Source: Chloroflexota bacterium
GTDB taxonomy: Bacteria; Chloroflexota; UBA6077
Length of the DNA: 12,776 bases
NCBI GenBank assembly: GCA_021845945.1
Contig: JAJZRD010000095.1
Coordinates: 1-12,776, forward strand
Reading direction: 5' to 3'
This document shows, piece after piece, positions 6,041 through 12,631 of the stretch (positions are counted from its first letter, which is position 1; every line of letters starts with the position of its first letter). A program made the translations under genes and the position numbers. Under the pieces are notes generated by a model, which was given only the letters and a program-made list of their open reading frames with translations, was not told the origin of the DNA and ran no database searches.

Positions 6041-6961
6041 TCACTGGCGGGCGGCTTCGGGCAGTCCGTCTTCCTTCGAGGGCGGCAGGTGCGAGTCGGA
6101 AGCCAGCATCTCCTGCCGAAAAGTCTCCAGTCCGATCCGGTCGATCAGGTTGCCCAATCGCTCCCGCGACCGGCCCAGCCGCTTCCAGGCGGCCAGGACC
6201 GCGTCCACCAGTCGAAGGGCGTCCTCCTCGGAGAGGAACTCCTGGAAGAGTTGACCGAGGCGAGGCTCCCGGCCCCACTTGCCCCCCAGGTAGACGTTCC
6301 AGCCTGTGGACTGGGGCTCCAAGGCGCTGGTAGGGCAGACGTTGATGCACTCCCCGTCTCGATAGCACCGGCTGTGGTCGAAAACCGGTTTACCGTCGAC
6401 CAGTTCGATGGCGTTTGCGCGGCAGGCCCGGACGCAGAGGCCGCAGTTGATGCACTCCTCCCCCGAGGCGAGGCGGGGCATGACCACGGCCATGAAGCCG
6501 ATGTCGTGCTCTTGGGGCTTGGCGCAGGCGTTGGGGCAGCCCGTAACGCCCATCTTCATCTTGTGTGGGATGCCGCTCCGACCGTAGAACCGCCGGTCCA
6601 GGGCGAGGCCGAGGGAACGGGTGCTGCCCAGGCCGTGGGGGCAGACGTCATCCCCCTGGCAGGCCACGACCACCCGAACCCGAGGTCCGCAGGCCCCCAG
6701 GGGGATGTCGACGGCGGCCAGGCGGGAGGTGACGGCCTCCACGTCGGCGAAGCGGACCCAGGGGATCTCGATCCCCTGCCGTGTGGTGACGTGGATCTTG
6801 CCCCGACCGTACTCGCGAGCGATGGCGCCGATGGCGGCCAGTTGGTCGCTGGTGAGTGCGCCCAGGGTGACCTTGAGCCGAACCAGGAAGAAGTCCTCCT
6901 GGCGCTGTTTGATGATCCCTCCCGCCTTGAGGGCGTTCAGGTCGAGGCCGGGTTCAGACAT
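6041..6961 (-). CDS. Siroheme sulfite (or nitrite) reductase-like protein with a ferredoxin domain
   Basis: The 306-residue protein has one siroheme reductase half-repeat: YGRGKIHVTTRQGIEIP (51-67), then the 4Fe-4S/siroheme cysteines Cys101-x5-Cys107 and Cys142-x3-Cys146 (GVTGCPNAC). A ferredoxin insert follows: CINCGLCVRAC (170-180) and CYRDGECINVC (199-209). The second cluster has Asp202 where a cysteine is expected (CxxDxxC). The architecture resembles AsrC-type and other short sulfite reductases, which reduce sulfite to sulfide with six electrons; nitrite is an alternative substrate. Position as first gene before cysteine synthase favours sulfite. The ATG at 6961 has GGGGAGGGG just upstream. 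Longer in-frame starts at 7018 and 7078 are unlikely because a -10 hexamer overlaps the first of them. Confidence 0.87.
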   Translation of the reverse strand: MSEPGLDLNALKAGGIIKQRQEDFFLVRLKVTLGALTSDQLAAIGAIAREYGRGKIHVTTRQGIEIPWVRFADVEAVTSRLAAVDIPLGACGPRVRVVVACQGDDVCPHGLGSTRSLGLALDRRFYGRSGIPHKMKMGVTGCPNACAKPQEHDIGFMAVVMPRLASGEECINCGLCVRACRANAIELVDGKPVFDHSRCYRDGECINVCPTSALEPQSTGWNVYLGGKWGREPRLGQLFQEFLSEEDALRLVDAVLAAWKRLGRSRERLGNLIDRIGLETFRQEMLASDSHLPPSKEDGLPEAARQ

Positions 6962-7016
6962 GTCCCCTCCCCTTACTCTATATTTCCGATCGGTGAACTC
7001 AACAATCTTGGGAGCC

Positions 7017-7072
7017 ATTGTAGTACTTCGAGGGGCCTGGCGCAACTGGTGGCGGCTTAGAACGGGCTGAGA
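7017..7072 (-). promoter_or_regulatory. Sulfur-operon promoter with a two-unit upstream activator site
   Basis: On the minus strand, TTGCGC (7045-7040), a 17-bp spacer and TACAAT (7022-7017) make a sigma-70-type promoter. Upstream are two heptamers of the shared type, tCTCAGC (7072-7066) and tCTAAGC (7061-7055), 11 bp apart. Units 3 and 4 have decayed to aCCAGTT and an unrelated sequence. The predicted start near 7010 gives a leader of about 49 bases before the ATG at 6961. Confidence 0.62.
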
Positions 7073-7101
7073 GTTCATATCCGTGCTGCCGAGTCACGCC
7101 C

Positions 7102-7154
7102 TTTAATCGACCTCTCAGCCATGGCTCACCTGCTTAATCCAGGGCTGCTATCGT
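7102..7154 (+). promoter_or_regulatory. Four-unit activator site plus -10, upstream promoter of the first two-component system
   Basis: Units are tTTAATC (7102), tCTCAGC (7113), gCTCACC (7124) and cTTAATC (7133). The first three are 11 bp apart, the last only 9. TATCGT (7149-7154) starts 16 bases after the start of unit 4, the same offset as elsewhere in the window. A start near 7161 leaves a leader of about 160 bases before the response regulator ATG at 7323. It suggests autoregulation. Confidence 0.68.
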
Positions 7155-7253
7155 CCCCAGGCTGCTGTTGGACCCTGGCTGCCCGAAGCACGAAGCAACC
7201 GGGCCGGCGGCAGGGAGACAGGGAAGTGACGTTGGGCACAGGGAACGTATGGC

Positions 7254-7281
7254 TGGAAACCGGCAGTCCATCTGTTACAAT
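7254..7281 (+). promoter_or_regulatory. Second, extended -10 promoter of the first two-component system
   Basis: TGTTACAAT (7273-7281) is an extended -10; TGGAAA (7254-7259) stands 16 bp upstream as a -35 with four of six matches. It would start transcription near 7288, 35 bases before the ATG at 7323, and could give basal expression independent of the upstream activator site. Confidence 0.5.
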
Positions 7282-7322
7282 CCCATCGGCGTCGCCGGAG
7301 CCATGTTCTAGTGGGGGAACTG

Positions 7323-8018
7323 ATGAACGAGCGGATCCTGGTGGTCGACGACGATCCCAGCGTCACCAGCCTGCTGAAGCGAGGCCTCTCCTACGAGGGG
7401 TTTCGGGTGGTCACCGCCGGATCGGGCAAGGAGGGGCTCGATCTGGCCCGGGTGCAGCCTCCCGACCTGGTGATCCTGGACGTGATGATGCCCGGCATCG
7501 ACGGGCTGGAGGTGTGCCGCCGGCTGCGGGCCGTGGATCCGGCCCTCCCCATCATCATCCTGACGGCCAGGGACGGCACGGCGGATCAGGTGCAGGGGCT
7601 GGAGACGGGCGCCGACGACTACGTCGTCAAACCGTTCACCTTCGACGTGTTGCTGGCCCGGATCAGGGCGCGCCTGAGGCGCGCCGATTCCTCGGCGGTC
7701 GACCTGCTGCGCTTCGCCGATCTCGTCCTGGACACTGGCACCCACACGGCCCGCCGGGGCCGCCGCGAGATCGACCTGACCACCACCGAGTACGAGCTGC
7801 TGCTCCAGTTCATGCGGCATCCCCGCCAGGTGCTGGCCAAGGAGCAGCTGGTGGACAGGGTCTGGGGCTACGACTTCGAGGGCAACTACAACATCCTCGA
7901 GGTGTACGTCCGCTACCTGAGGACCAAGCTGGAGGCCGAGGGGGAGACTCGACTGATCCACACCGTCCGGGGCGCCGGATACCTGCTGCGGGAGCCGCGG
8001 GAAGGCGAGGAGGAGTAG
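7323..8018 (+). CDS. OmpR/PhoB-family response regulator (first system)
   Basis: The 231-residue protein has a receiver domain (3-115) with acidic residues Asp10-Asp11, phosphoacceptor Asp53 in ILDVMMPG, Thr81 and Lys103 (VVKPF). A winged-helix DNA-binding domain follows, with TEYELL, DRVWGYDF, VYVRYLRTKL and HTVRGAGYLL, characteristic of the OmpR/PhoB class. Such proteins dimerise on phosphorylation and bind tandem direct repeats, normally 11 bp apart, to activate or repress. It is the partner of the kinase that starts three bases after its stop. The ATG at 7323 has GGGGGA four bases upstream; a GTG at 7311 is possible but worse. The repeat site in its own upstream region suggests autoregulation. 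The signal is unknown. Confidence 0.95.
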   Translation: MNERILVVDDDPSVTSLLKRGLSYEGFRVVTAGSGKEGLDLARVQPPDLVILDVMMPGIDGLEVCRRLRAVDPALPIIILTARDGTADQVQGLETGADDYVVKPFTFDVLLARIRARLRRADSSAVDLLRFADLVLDTGTHTARRGRREIDLTTTEYELLLQFMRHPRQVLAKEQLVDRVWGYDFEGNYNILEVYVRYLRTKLEAEGETRLIHTVRGAGYLLREPREGEEE

Positions 8019-8021
8019 CCC

Positions 8022-9485
8022 TTGTCCAGCTCCCTGCGGCTGCGACTGGCCGTCTGGTACGCGGCGCTGCTGGCCCTCATCCTGGCCATCACATCCTTCT
8101 TCTCCTACAGCTTCCACAGCGCCTCCCACTACGAGGACGTCGACCGTGCCCTGGTGGGGACCGCCGTCCACGCCCTCGGAACCCTCCGGACGGGCGGCCA
8201 CTCCTCGGCGGATCCGAGCCTCCGACTGCCCCCTGTGGACGAGTTCGCTTCGCCGGACATCTACGCGCGGCTTTACGATGCGCAGGGGCATCTGGCGGAG
8301 CAGTCGCCCAACGCCGGCCGGCAGCCGGAGTCCGATCCCCGCACCGTGGCTGCCCTGCCGAAGAACGATGCGAGCGACGGTCCCCTCTCCTGGCTGACCC
8401 ATCCCCTGATCAACCTCGGCCGCCCTCGAATGGCCGAGGAGGGGGGATTCACGACCGTCGGCGGCGGGGATGGGCAGGGCAGGACGAGGCTGTACGCCGT
8501 GCCCGTCACCGCGGACGGTGCAACCGTGGGTTACCTGGAGGCAGGGGCGTCGCTGGACCAGGTGGACCGCTCCCTGGCTCGGCTGCGACTGCTGCTGGCC
8601 TCCATGTCGGCGGTCGGCCTCATGGCCGCCCTGCTGGGCGGGTGGGCCATAGCCGGGAGCGCCCTGAGGCCCGTGGCCACCATGGCCGGAACCGCCCGGG
8701 CCATCGCCCTGTCCCGGGGCTTCTCCCGCAGACTGCCCAGCCTCGGGCGCAGGGACGAGCTGGGCCAGCTGGCCGAGACCTTCAACGAGATGCTGGCAAG
8801 CCTGGACGAGGCCTACCGTGCCCAGCAGCGCTTCGTCGCCGATGCCTCCCACGAGCTGCGGGCTCCGCTGACCGCGATCCAGGGGAACCTGGAGCTGCTG
8901 GAGCGAGCGCCGCAGATGGGGGAGGCGGAGCGGGCCGAGACCCTGGCTTATCTGCGCCAGGAGGCCCAGCGGATGGGCCGGCTGGTGGCGGACCTCCTGG
9001 TGCTGGCCCGAGCCGATGCCGGACAGCCTCTCAAGCTGCAGACGGTGGAGCTGGATCGGCTGCTGTTGGAGCTGTTTCAGGAGACCCGCGTGCTGGCCCG
9101 TGATCGGAGGGTGTCGCTTCGAGAGCTGGACCAGGCCCGCGTGCAGGGCGATCGAGACCGGCTGAAGCAGCTGTTGGTGATCCTGGTGGACAACGCCCTC
9201 AAGTACACGCCCGAAGGGGGCGAGATCCGGCTGGCGCTCCGCACCGAACGGGGTGCGGTGGCCGTAGCGGTGGCAGACACGGGGATAGGCATCGACCCGG
9301 AGGATCTCCCCCACATCTTCGAGCGCTTCTACCGGGCGGACAAGGCTCGCTCTCGCGACCAGGGCGGGACGGGGCTGGGGCTCTCCATCGCCCGGTGGAT
9401 AGCGGAGCGCCACGGCGGCCAGCTATCGGTGGAGAGCACCCCCGGACAGGGAAGCACATTCACCGTCCGGCTCCCCCTCCTGTAG
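8022..9485 (+). CDS. Membrane sensor histidine kinase (first system)
   Basis: The 487-residue kinase has membrane segments at about 9-30 and 189-212 enclosing a sensor region of about 158 residues outside the membrane. A HAMP linker follows (about 213-265), then the dimerisation domain with phosphoacceptor His277 (FVADASHELRAPLTAI), and the ATPase domain with Asn391 (DNALKY), DTGIGI (419-424), FERFYR (433-438) and GGTGLGL (448-454). It phosphorylates the adjacent response regulator. The TTG start at 8022 lies three bases after that gene's stop, with GAGGAG just before it, so the two are translated together. The sensor region has no cysteine and no conserved metal motif that I can see, so the stimulus cannot be read from it. 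Confidence 0.94.
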   Translation: MSSSLRLRLAVWYAALLALILAITSFFSYSFHSASHYEDVDRALVGTAVHALGTLRTGGHSSADPSLRLPPVDEFASPDIYARLYDAQGHLAEQSPNAGRQPESDPRTVAALPKNDASDGPLSWLTHPLINLGRPRMAEEGGFTTVGGGDGQGRTRLYAVPVTADGATVGYLEAGASLDQVDRSLARLRLLLASMSAVGLMAALLGGWAIAGSALRPVATMAGTARAIALSRGFSRRLPSLGRRDELGQLAETFNEMLASLDEAYRAQQRFVADASHELRAPLTAIQGNLELLERAPQMGEAERAETLAYLRQEAQRMGRLVADLLVLARADAGQPLKLQTVELDRLLLELFQETRVLARDRRVSLRELDQARVQGDRDRLKQLLVILVDNALKYTPEGGEIRLALRTERGAVAVAVADTGIGIDPEDLPHIFERFYRADKARSRDQGGTGLGLSIARWIAERHGGQLSVESTPGQGSTFTVRLPLL

Positions 9486-9494
9486 GCCACCGAT

Positions 9495-9549
9495 TCTCAG
9501 CCTGCATCCAGACGCCGCTCAGTTCCCCTTAAGCTCGCCCCTGTACCCT
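9495..9549 (+). promoter_or_regulatory. Orphan four-unit activator site plus -10, facing no gene on its strand
   Basis: Units are tCTCAGC (9495), aTCCAGA (9506, weak), gCTCAGT (9517) and cTTAAGC (9528), exactly 11 bp apart, with TACCCT (9544-9549) 16 bases after the start of unit 4. It lies 10 bases after the first kinase gene and points into the 3' end of the opposite-strand DUF2933 gene. A transcript starting near 9556 would be antisense to all of DUF2933 and could continue to the second response regulator at 9971. Confidence 0.6.
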
Positions 9550-9551
9550 TG

Positions 9552-9579
9552 CGGCAGCGGGCCGGCTCTGCCGCTGCCG
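9552..9579 (-). terminator. Hairpin after the DUF2933 gene
   Basis: CGGCAGCGG (9552-9560) and CCGCTGCCG (9571-9579) form a nine-pair GC stem with a 10-base loop, 10 bases beyond the DUF2933 stop. There is no T-tract on either strand, so it is at best a weak or factor-dependent terminator. It also lies at the predicted start of the opposing transcript from 9495-9549. Confidence 0.4.
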
Positions 9580-9589
9580 GCCGGCCCGA

Positions 9590-9844
9590 TCATGCCTCCT
9601 TGGCCGGCAGGGGGCGGACCGCTTCGGGCTTCGTCTCGTGGCAGGACGCCTGCTCCTGGCGGTTGTGGCCCATCATCCCGCGCATCATGAAGATGTGCAG
9701 CAGGGGGCAGAGCAGCACCAGGGCAACGGTGCCCAGGCCGCTCAGGGAGATCCCGAGGACCGACACCGCGAAGACGGCTGCCAGGGGGATGAGACAGCAC
9801 AGCAGCATGATCGTCATATGCTTGTTGCCGGAATGGTCGTGCAC
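9590..9844 (-). CDS. DUF2933-family small membrane protein
   Basis: The 84-residue protein starts with the His-rich MHDHSGNKH, then two membrane segments (about 11-30 and 36-54) and the family hallmark CPLLHIFMMRGMMGH (46-60). DUF2933 proteins are found widely in heavy-metal and copper resistance neighbourhoods, but their function is unproven. The Met/His/Cys-rich loop after segment two and the vicinal Cys16-Cys17 would suit a soft metal (inference). The start is GTG at 9844, with GAGGTGGAGC directly upstream; the internal ATG at residue 10 would cut the His-rich head. It has its own four-unit promoter at 9895-9949 and runs against the surrounding two-component genes. Confidence 0.85.
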   Translation of the reverse strand: MHDHSGNKHMTIMLLCCLIPLAAVFAVSVLGISLSGLGTVALVLLCPLLHIFMMRGMMGHNRQEQASCHETKPEAVRPLPAKEA

Positions 9845-9894
9845 GCTCCACCTCTTGTCCGTTTCTCCGCCCGCGGGGACGGGCAGGCAGGATC

Positions 9895-9949
9895 ACTATG
9901 CCATGCGGCCCTTAACCTCGGGTTAGGAGCAGCTTAGTCAGGGCTGAGA
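9895..9949 (-). promoter_or_regulatory. Four-unit 11-bp activator site plus -10, driving DUF2933
   Basis: On the minus strand the units are tCTCAGC (9949), aCTAAGC (9938), cCTAACC (9927) and gTTAAGG (9916), exactly 11 bp apart. CATAGT (9900-9895) starts 16 bases after the start of unit 4. The predicted start near 9888 gives a leader of about 44 bases to the GTG at 9844. It lies in the divergent gap before the second response regulator and could also affect that gene. Confidence 0.75.
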
Positions 9950-9970
9950 GTTCGGGAGGGATGGCTAGCC

Positions 9971-10639
9971 ATGAAGATACTGGTGGTCGAGGACGACCGC
10001 GAGATGCGCAGCCTGCTGATGCGTGGCCTGGCCTACGAAGGCTATCAGGTGGAGAGTGTGGCGACCGGCGAGGAGGCCGTGGAGAAGTCGGCCTCGGCCG
10101 TGCCGGATCTGGTGGTGCTCGATCTGATGCTGCCGGGGATCGACGGTCTGGAGGTGTGCCGGCGGCTCCGAGCCTTCGACGGGGTGCCGGTGCTGATGCT
10201 CACGGCGCGCCGGACTCTGGCGGACAAGGTGGCGGGGTTCGAGAGCGGGGCCGACGACTACCTGGTGAAGCCCTTCGCTTTGGAGGAGCTGCTGGTCCGG
10301 GTGAAGGCGCTGCTGCGGCGGAGCGGGGTCAACGGCGGCAGCAGGCTTCGGTGTGCCGACCTGACGATGGATCTGGCAGCCCGGGAGGTGTGGCGGGGGG
10401 ATCGGCAGCTGGCGTTGACGGCCAAGGAGTTCGACCTGCTGGAGCTGCTGCTGCGCCATCCCCGGCAGGTGCTGCGGCGGGAGCTCATCTTCGATCGGCT
10501 CTGGGGATATGACTTCGGCGGGGAGTCCAACATCATCGACGTCTACATCCGGTACCTCCGATCGAAGCTGAACGCCGGGGGCGAGCCGGAGCTGATACAC
10601 ACCGTCCGCGGGGTCGGCTACGTGGTGAAGGAGGCCTAG
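9971..10639 (+). CDS. OmpR/PhoB-family response regulator (second system)
   Basis: The 222-residue protein has receiver residues Asp8-Asp9, phosphoacceptor Asp51 (VLDLMLPG), Thr78 and Lys100 (LVKPF), and a winged-helix domain with LTAKEFDLLELLLRHP, DRLWGYDF, VYIRYLRSKL and HTVRGVGYVV. It is clearly a paralogue of the regulator at 7323, sharing the recognition-helix region NI(I/L)(D/E)VYVRYLR almost unchanged, so the two may bind similar DNA. The ATG at 9971 has GGGAGGG about 10 bases upstream; an ATG at 9961 is out of frame. I see no convincing promoter of its own on the plus strand, apart from the distant site at 9495-9549. The kinase follows after five bases. Confidence 0.95.
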   Translation: MKILVVEDDREMRSLLMRGLAYEGYQVESVATGEEAVEKSASAVPDLVVLDLMLPGIDGLEVCRRLRAFDGVPVLMLTARRTLADKVAGFESGADDYLVKPFALEELLVRVKALLRRSGVNGGSRLRCADLTMDLAAREVWRGDRQLALTAKEFDLLELLLRHPRQVLRRELIFDRLWGYDFGGESNIIDVYIRYLRSKLNAGGEPELIHTVRGVGYVVKEA

Positions 10640-10644
10640 GGCCC

Positions 10645-12045
10645 GTGCTCCCTCTGCGCTGGCGCCTCACCCTCTGGTTTAGCTCCCTGCTGGGATTGAC
10701 CCTGGCGGCGCTGGGGCTGCTCGCCTACGTCGTTGCCGGCCATCGCCTGGTGGGCGAGGTGGACGACCGGCTCCAGCAGCTGGCCAACCAGGTGCATCGC
10801 GATCTGAACATACCCCAACAGGAGGAGTTCGACCTGTTCTCCATCGCTCCCAGCCGGCTGGTGCCCGCCTCCAGCGAGTTCGCGGCGCCCGGCCTCTACG
10901 TGCAGATCCTCGACGAGCGGGGTGCGGTGGTGGCTACCTCCCCCAACCTTCGGGAGGAGCAGCTGCCGACTCAGCCCTCCATGGTCTGGGAAGGACTGAA
11001 GGGCCGGGCGACGGTAGCCACCCTGATCTCGGCCTCGGGGGAGGAGGTGCGGGTGAGGACCATACCGATGATCCACGGGGATTCGATCATAGGGCTGATC
11101 CAGGTGGGCCAGTCCCTTCACCACGTGAACCAGACCCTGCGGTGGTTGGGGCTCCTGCTGGGGGCCGGCGTGCTGGCCATGTGGTCCCTGGCGGTGCTGG
11201 TGGGCCGGATCCTGTCCGGCCGGGCCCTGCAGCCCGTGAGCGCCATCACCGAGATGGCGGCCTCCATCGCCGCCACGGGCGACTTCGGCGAGCGGATCGC
11301 CTACACCGGCCCCCAGGACGAGGTCGGTCGGCTTGCCGCCACCTTTAACCGGATGATCGACCGGCTGGAGTCGACCTTCCAGGCCCAGAAGAAGTTCATC
11401 GCCGATTCTTCCCACGAGCTGGGGACCCCCATCGCCGTCATTCGGGGCAACGCGGACCTGCTTGGCAGGCCGCTTCCCCCCGAGGAGGCCGGGGAATCCC
11501 TCCGGGCCATTCGGTCGGAGGCTGCCCGCATGGAGCGGATCGTCTCGGACCTGCTGGAGATGGCGGAGTTGGACCTGGCCGAAGGCGATGGAGCCCAGCC
11601 GGTGCGGCTGGATCAGCTCGCCCGCGAGGTGTGCGCCTTCACTCGACCGGTGGCGTCCGGAAAGGAATTGTTCCTGCCGAAGCTGGAATCGGTGACGGTG
11701 GCGGGGAATCCCGACCGGTTGAGAGAGCTACTGCTGAACCTGGTGGACAACGCCATCAAGTACACCCTGGATGGCGGGCGCATCGCCCTGTCGGTCCGTC
11801 GAGATGGACCCTGGGCCGAGGTGGCGGTCTCCGACACCGGGATCGGGATACCCGTGGAGGAGCAGGAGAAGATCTTCGATCGGTTCTATCGGGTGGATAA
11901 GGCCCGCTCGCGCGCCGGTGGGGGCACCGGCCTGGGGCTGGCTATAGCCAGGGCGATCGTGGAGGGGCACGGCGGGAGGATCACGGTCGCCAGCGAGCTT
12001 GGCCGTGGCAGCACCTTCCTGGTGCGGTTGCCCGTCCTGAGCTAA
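10645..12045 (+). CDS. Membrane sensor histidine kinase (second system)
   Basis: The 466-residue kinase has membrane segments at about 10-32 and 166-190 with a sensor region of about 130 residues between them, then HAMP (191-243), His257 in FIADSSHELGTPIAVI, Asn369 (DNAIKY), DTGIGI (397-402), FDRFYR (411-416) and GGGTGLGL (425-432). It has HELGTP where most kinases, including its paralogue at 8022, have an HELR(T/A)P; the phospho-His and its Glu are kept. It should phosphorylate the regulator just upstream. The start is GTG 10645, with GGAGG ten bases before it. The stop codon TAA is part of unit 1 of the next promoter. Its sensor region shares the general layout but little sequence with the first kinase, so a different signal is likely. 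Confidence 0.94.
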   Translation: MLPLRWRLTLWFSSLLGLTLAALGLLAYVVAGHRLVGEVDDRLQQLANQVHRDLNIPQQEEFDLFSIAPSRLVPASSEFAAPGLYVQILDERGAVVATSPNLREEQLPTQPSMVWEGLKGRATVATLISASGEEVRVRTIPMIHGDSIIGLIQVGQSLHHVNQTLRWLGLLLGAGVLAMWSLAVLVGRILSGRALQPVSAITEMAASIAATGDFGERIAYTGPQDEVGRLAATFNRMIDRLESTFQAQKKFIADSSHELGTPIAVIRGNADLLGRPLPPEEAGESLRAIRSEAARMERIVSDLLEMAELDLAEGDGAQPVRLDQLAREVCAFTRPVASGKELFLPKLESVTVAGNPDRLRELLLNLVDNAIKYTLDGGRIALSVRRDGPWAEVAVSDTGIGIPVEEQEKIFDRFYRVDKARSRAGGGTGLGLAIARAIVEGHGGRITVASELGRGSTFLVRLPVLS

Positions 12046-12095
12046 TCGACCTCTAAGCCGGTCCTAACGAGACGTTAATCTCCGCGTGCGAGGAT
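12041..12095 (+). promoter_or_regulatory. Four-unit 11-bp activator site plus -10-like hexamer, driving the PDZ gene
   Basis: Units are gCTAATC (12041), tCTAAGC (12052), cCTAACG (12063) and gTTAATC (12074), exactly 11 bp apart: the most regular array in the window. GAGGAT (12090-12095) starts 16 bases after the start of unit 4 but is a poor -10, keeping only the second A and final T. Unit 1 overlaps the stop codon of the second kinase. The predicted leader to the ATG at 12142 is about 40 bases. Confidence 0.72.
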
Positions 12096-12141
12096 CTGTG
12101 CCGTCGTCACCGCAGATTCTCGACAACCCGTGCGAGGGAAG

Positions 12142-12591
12142 ATGGCCCACGCCCCCGCGACTTCGGCAGTCTCGCGCACCAGGAACTGGCTGGTAGCCGC
12201 CCTCCTGACCCTCGGGCTGCTGGCGGCGACCCTCCTGGCCCAGGGCTGGCAGCGGTTCCTCTCCGTCGACGACGAGCGCATCGCCTCGGGGGAGCCCACC
12301 CCCTATCTGGGCATCACCTACATTCCCCTCTCACACGAGCTGGCCGCCCGCTACGGCCTGGCGATCGGCGAGGGCATCCTGATCACCGACGTGGCGGGGG
12401 GCAGCCCCGCGGGAAAGGCCGGGCTCCGCCGGTCGGACGTCGTGATCTCCGCCGACTCCGTGCCCTTCACGCGACCCTCTTCCCTGGTGGAGATGCTGTT
12501 CAACCGGCGGCCGGGTGACCGTATCCTCTTCCAGCTGCTGCGCGATGGCAAGACGGTGACGGCCGAGGTGGTGCTGGGTGCAAACCCTTAG
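12142..12591 (+). CDS. Membrane-anchored single PDZ-domain protein without protease domain
   Basis: The 149-residue protein has a basic head, one membrane anchor (about 15-33) and one PDZ domain (54-147) with the ligand-loop YLGI (55-58), ITDVAGGSPAGKAGLRRSDVV (81-101, the typical HtrA-type PDZ turn) and a final GDRILFQLLRDGKTVTAEVVL. The PDZ matches those at the C-terminus of HtrA/DegP proteases, but there is no trypsin-like domain. It should sit outside the membrane and bind C-termini or unfolded segments of other proteins. The ATG at 12142 has GAGGGAAG directly before it; an in-frame GTG at 12130 lacks a site. It follows the second kinase and has its own activator site, so it may be a target or modulator of that system (inference). 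Confidence 0.85.
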   Translation: MAHAPATSAVSRTRNWLVAALLTLGLLAATLLAQGWQRFLSVDDERIASGEPTPYLGITYIPLSHELAARYGLAIGEGILITDVAGGSPAGKAGLRRSDVVISADSVPFTRPSSLVEMLFNRRPGDRILFQLLRDGKTVTAEVVLGANP

Positions 12592-12599
12592 CAGGGAAA

Positions 12600-12631
12600 G
12601 GTGCGAGGCCGACCCCACCCGACCTCGCACC
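12600..12631 (+). terminator. Hairpin after the PDZ gene
   Basis: GGTGCGAGG (12600-12608) and CCTCGCACC (12623-12631) pair perfectly over nine bases with a 14-base loop, nine bases past the stop codon. No T-run follows, so it is an imperfect intrinsic terminator, though its position is right. Confidence 0.5.

Noticed and set aside
6977..7005. Minus-strand TTGTTG, 17-bp spacer, TATAGA promoter for the sulfite reductase
   Set aside because: Its transcript would start within about 10 bases of the ATG at 6961 and remove most of the ribosome binding site. The TTGCGC/TACAAT pair at 7017-7045 fits better.
6032..7060. Plus-strand 342-codon open frame opposite the sulfite reductase gene
   Set aside because: It is a shadow of the gene with conserved siroheme and ferredoxin cysteines, with no ribosome binding site.
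7018..7078. Longer N-terminus for the sulfite reductase-like protein
   Set aside because: The extra 39 residues lack family resemblance and a ribosome binding site, and the promoter and activator units lie in that stretch.
7121..9413. Open frames of 660 and 701 codons on both strands across the first two-component operon
   Set aside because: They are overlapping frames of the well-supported regulator and kinase genes in GC-rich DNA. Their translations are repetitive Gly/Arg/Pro-, Gln- or His-rich with no domain.
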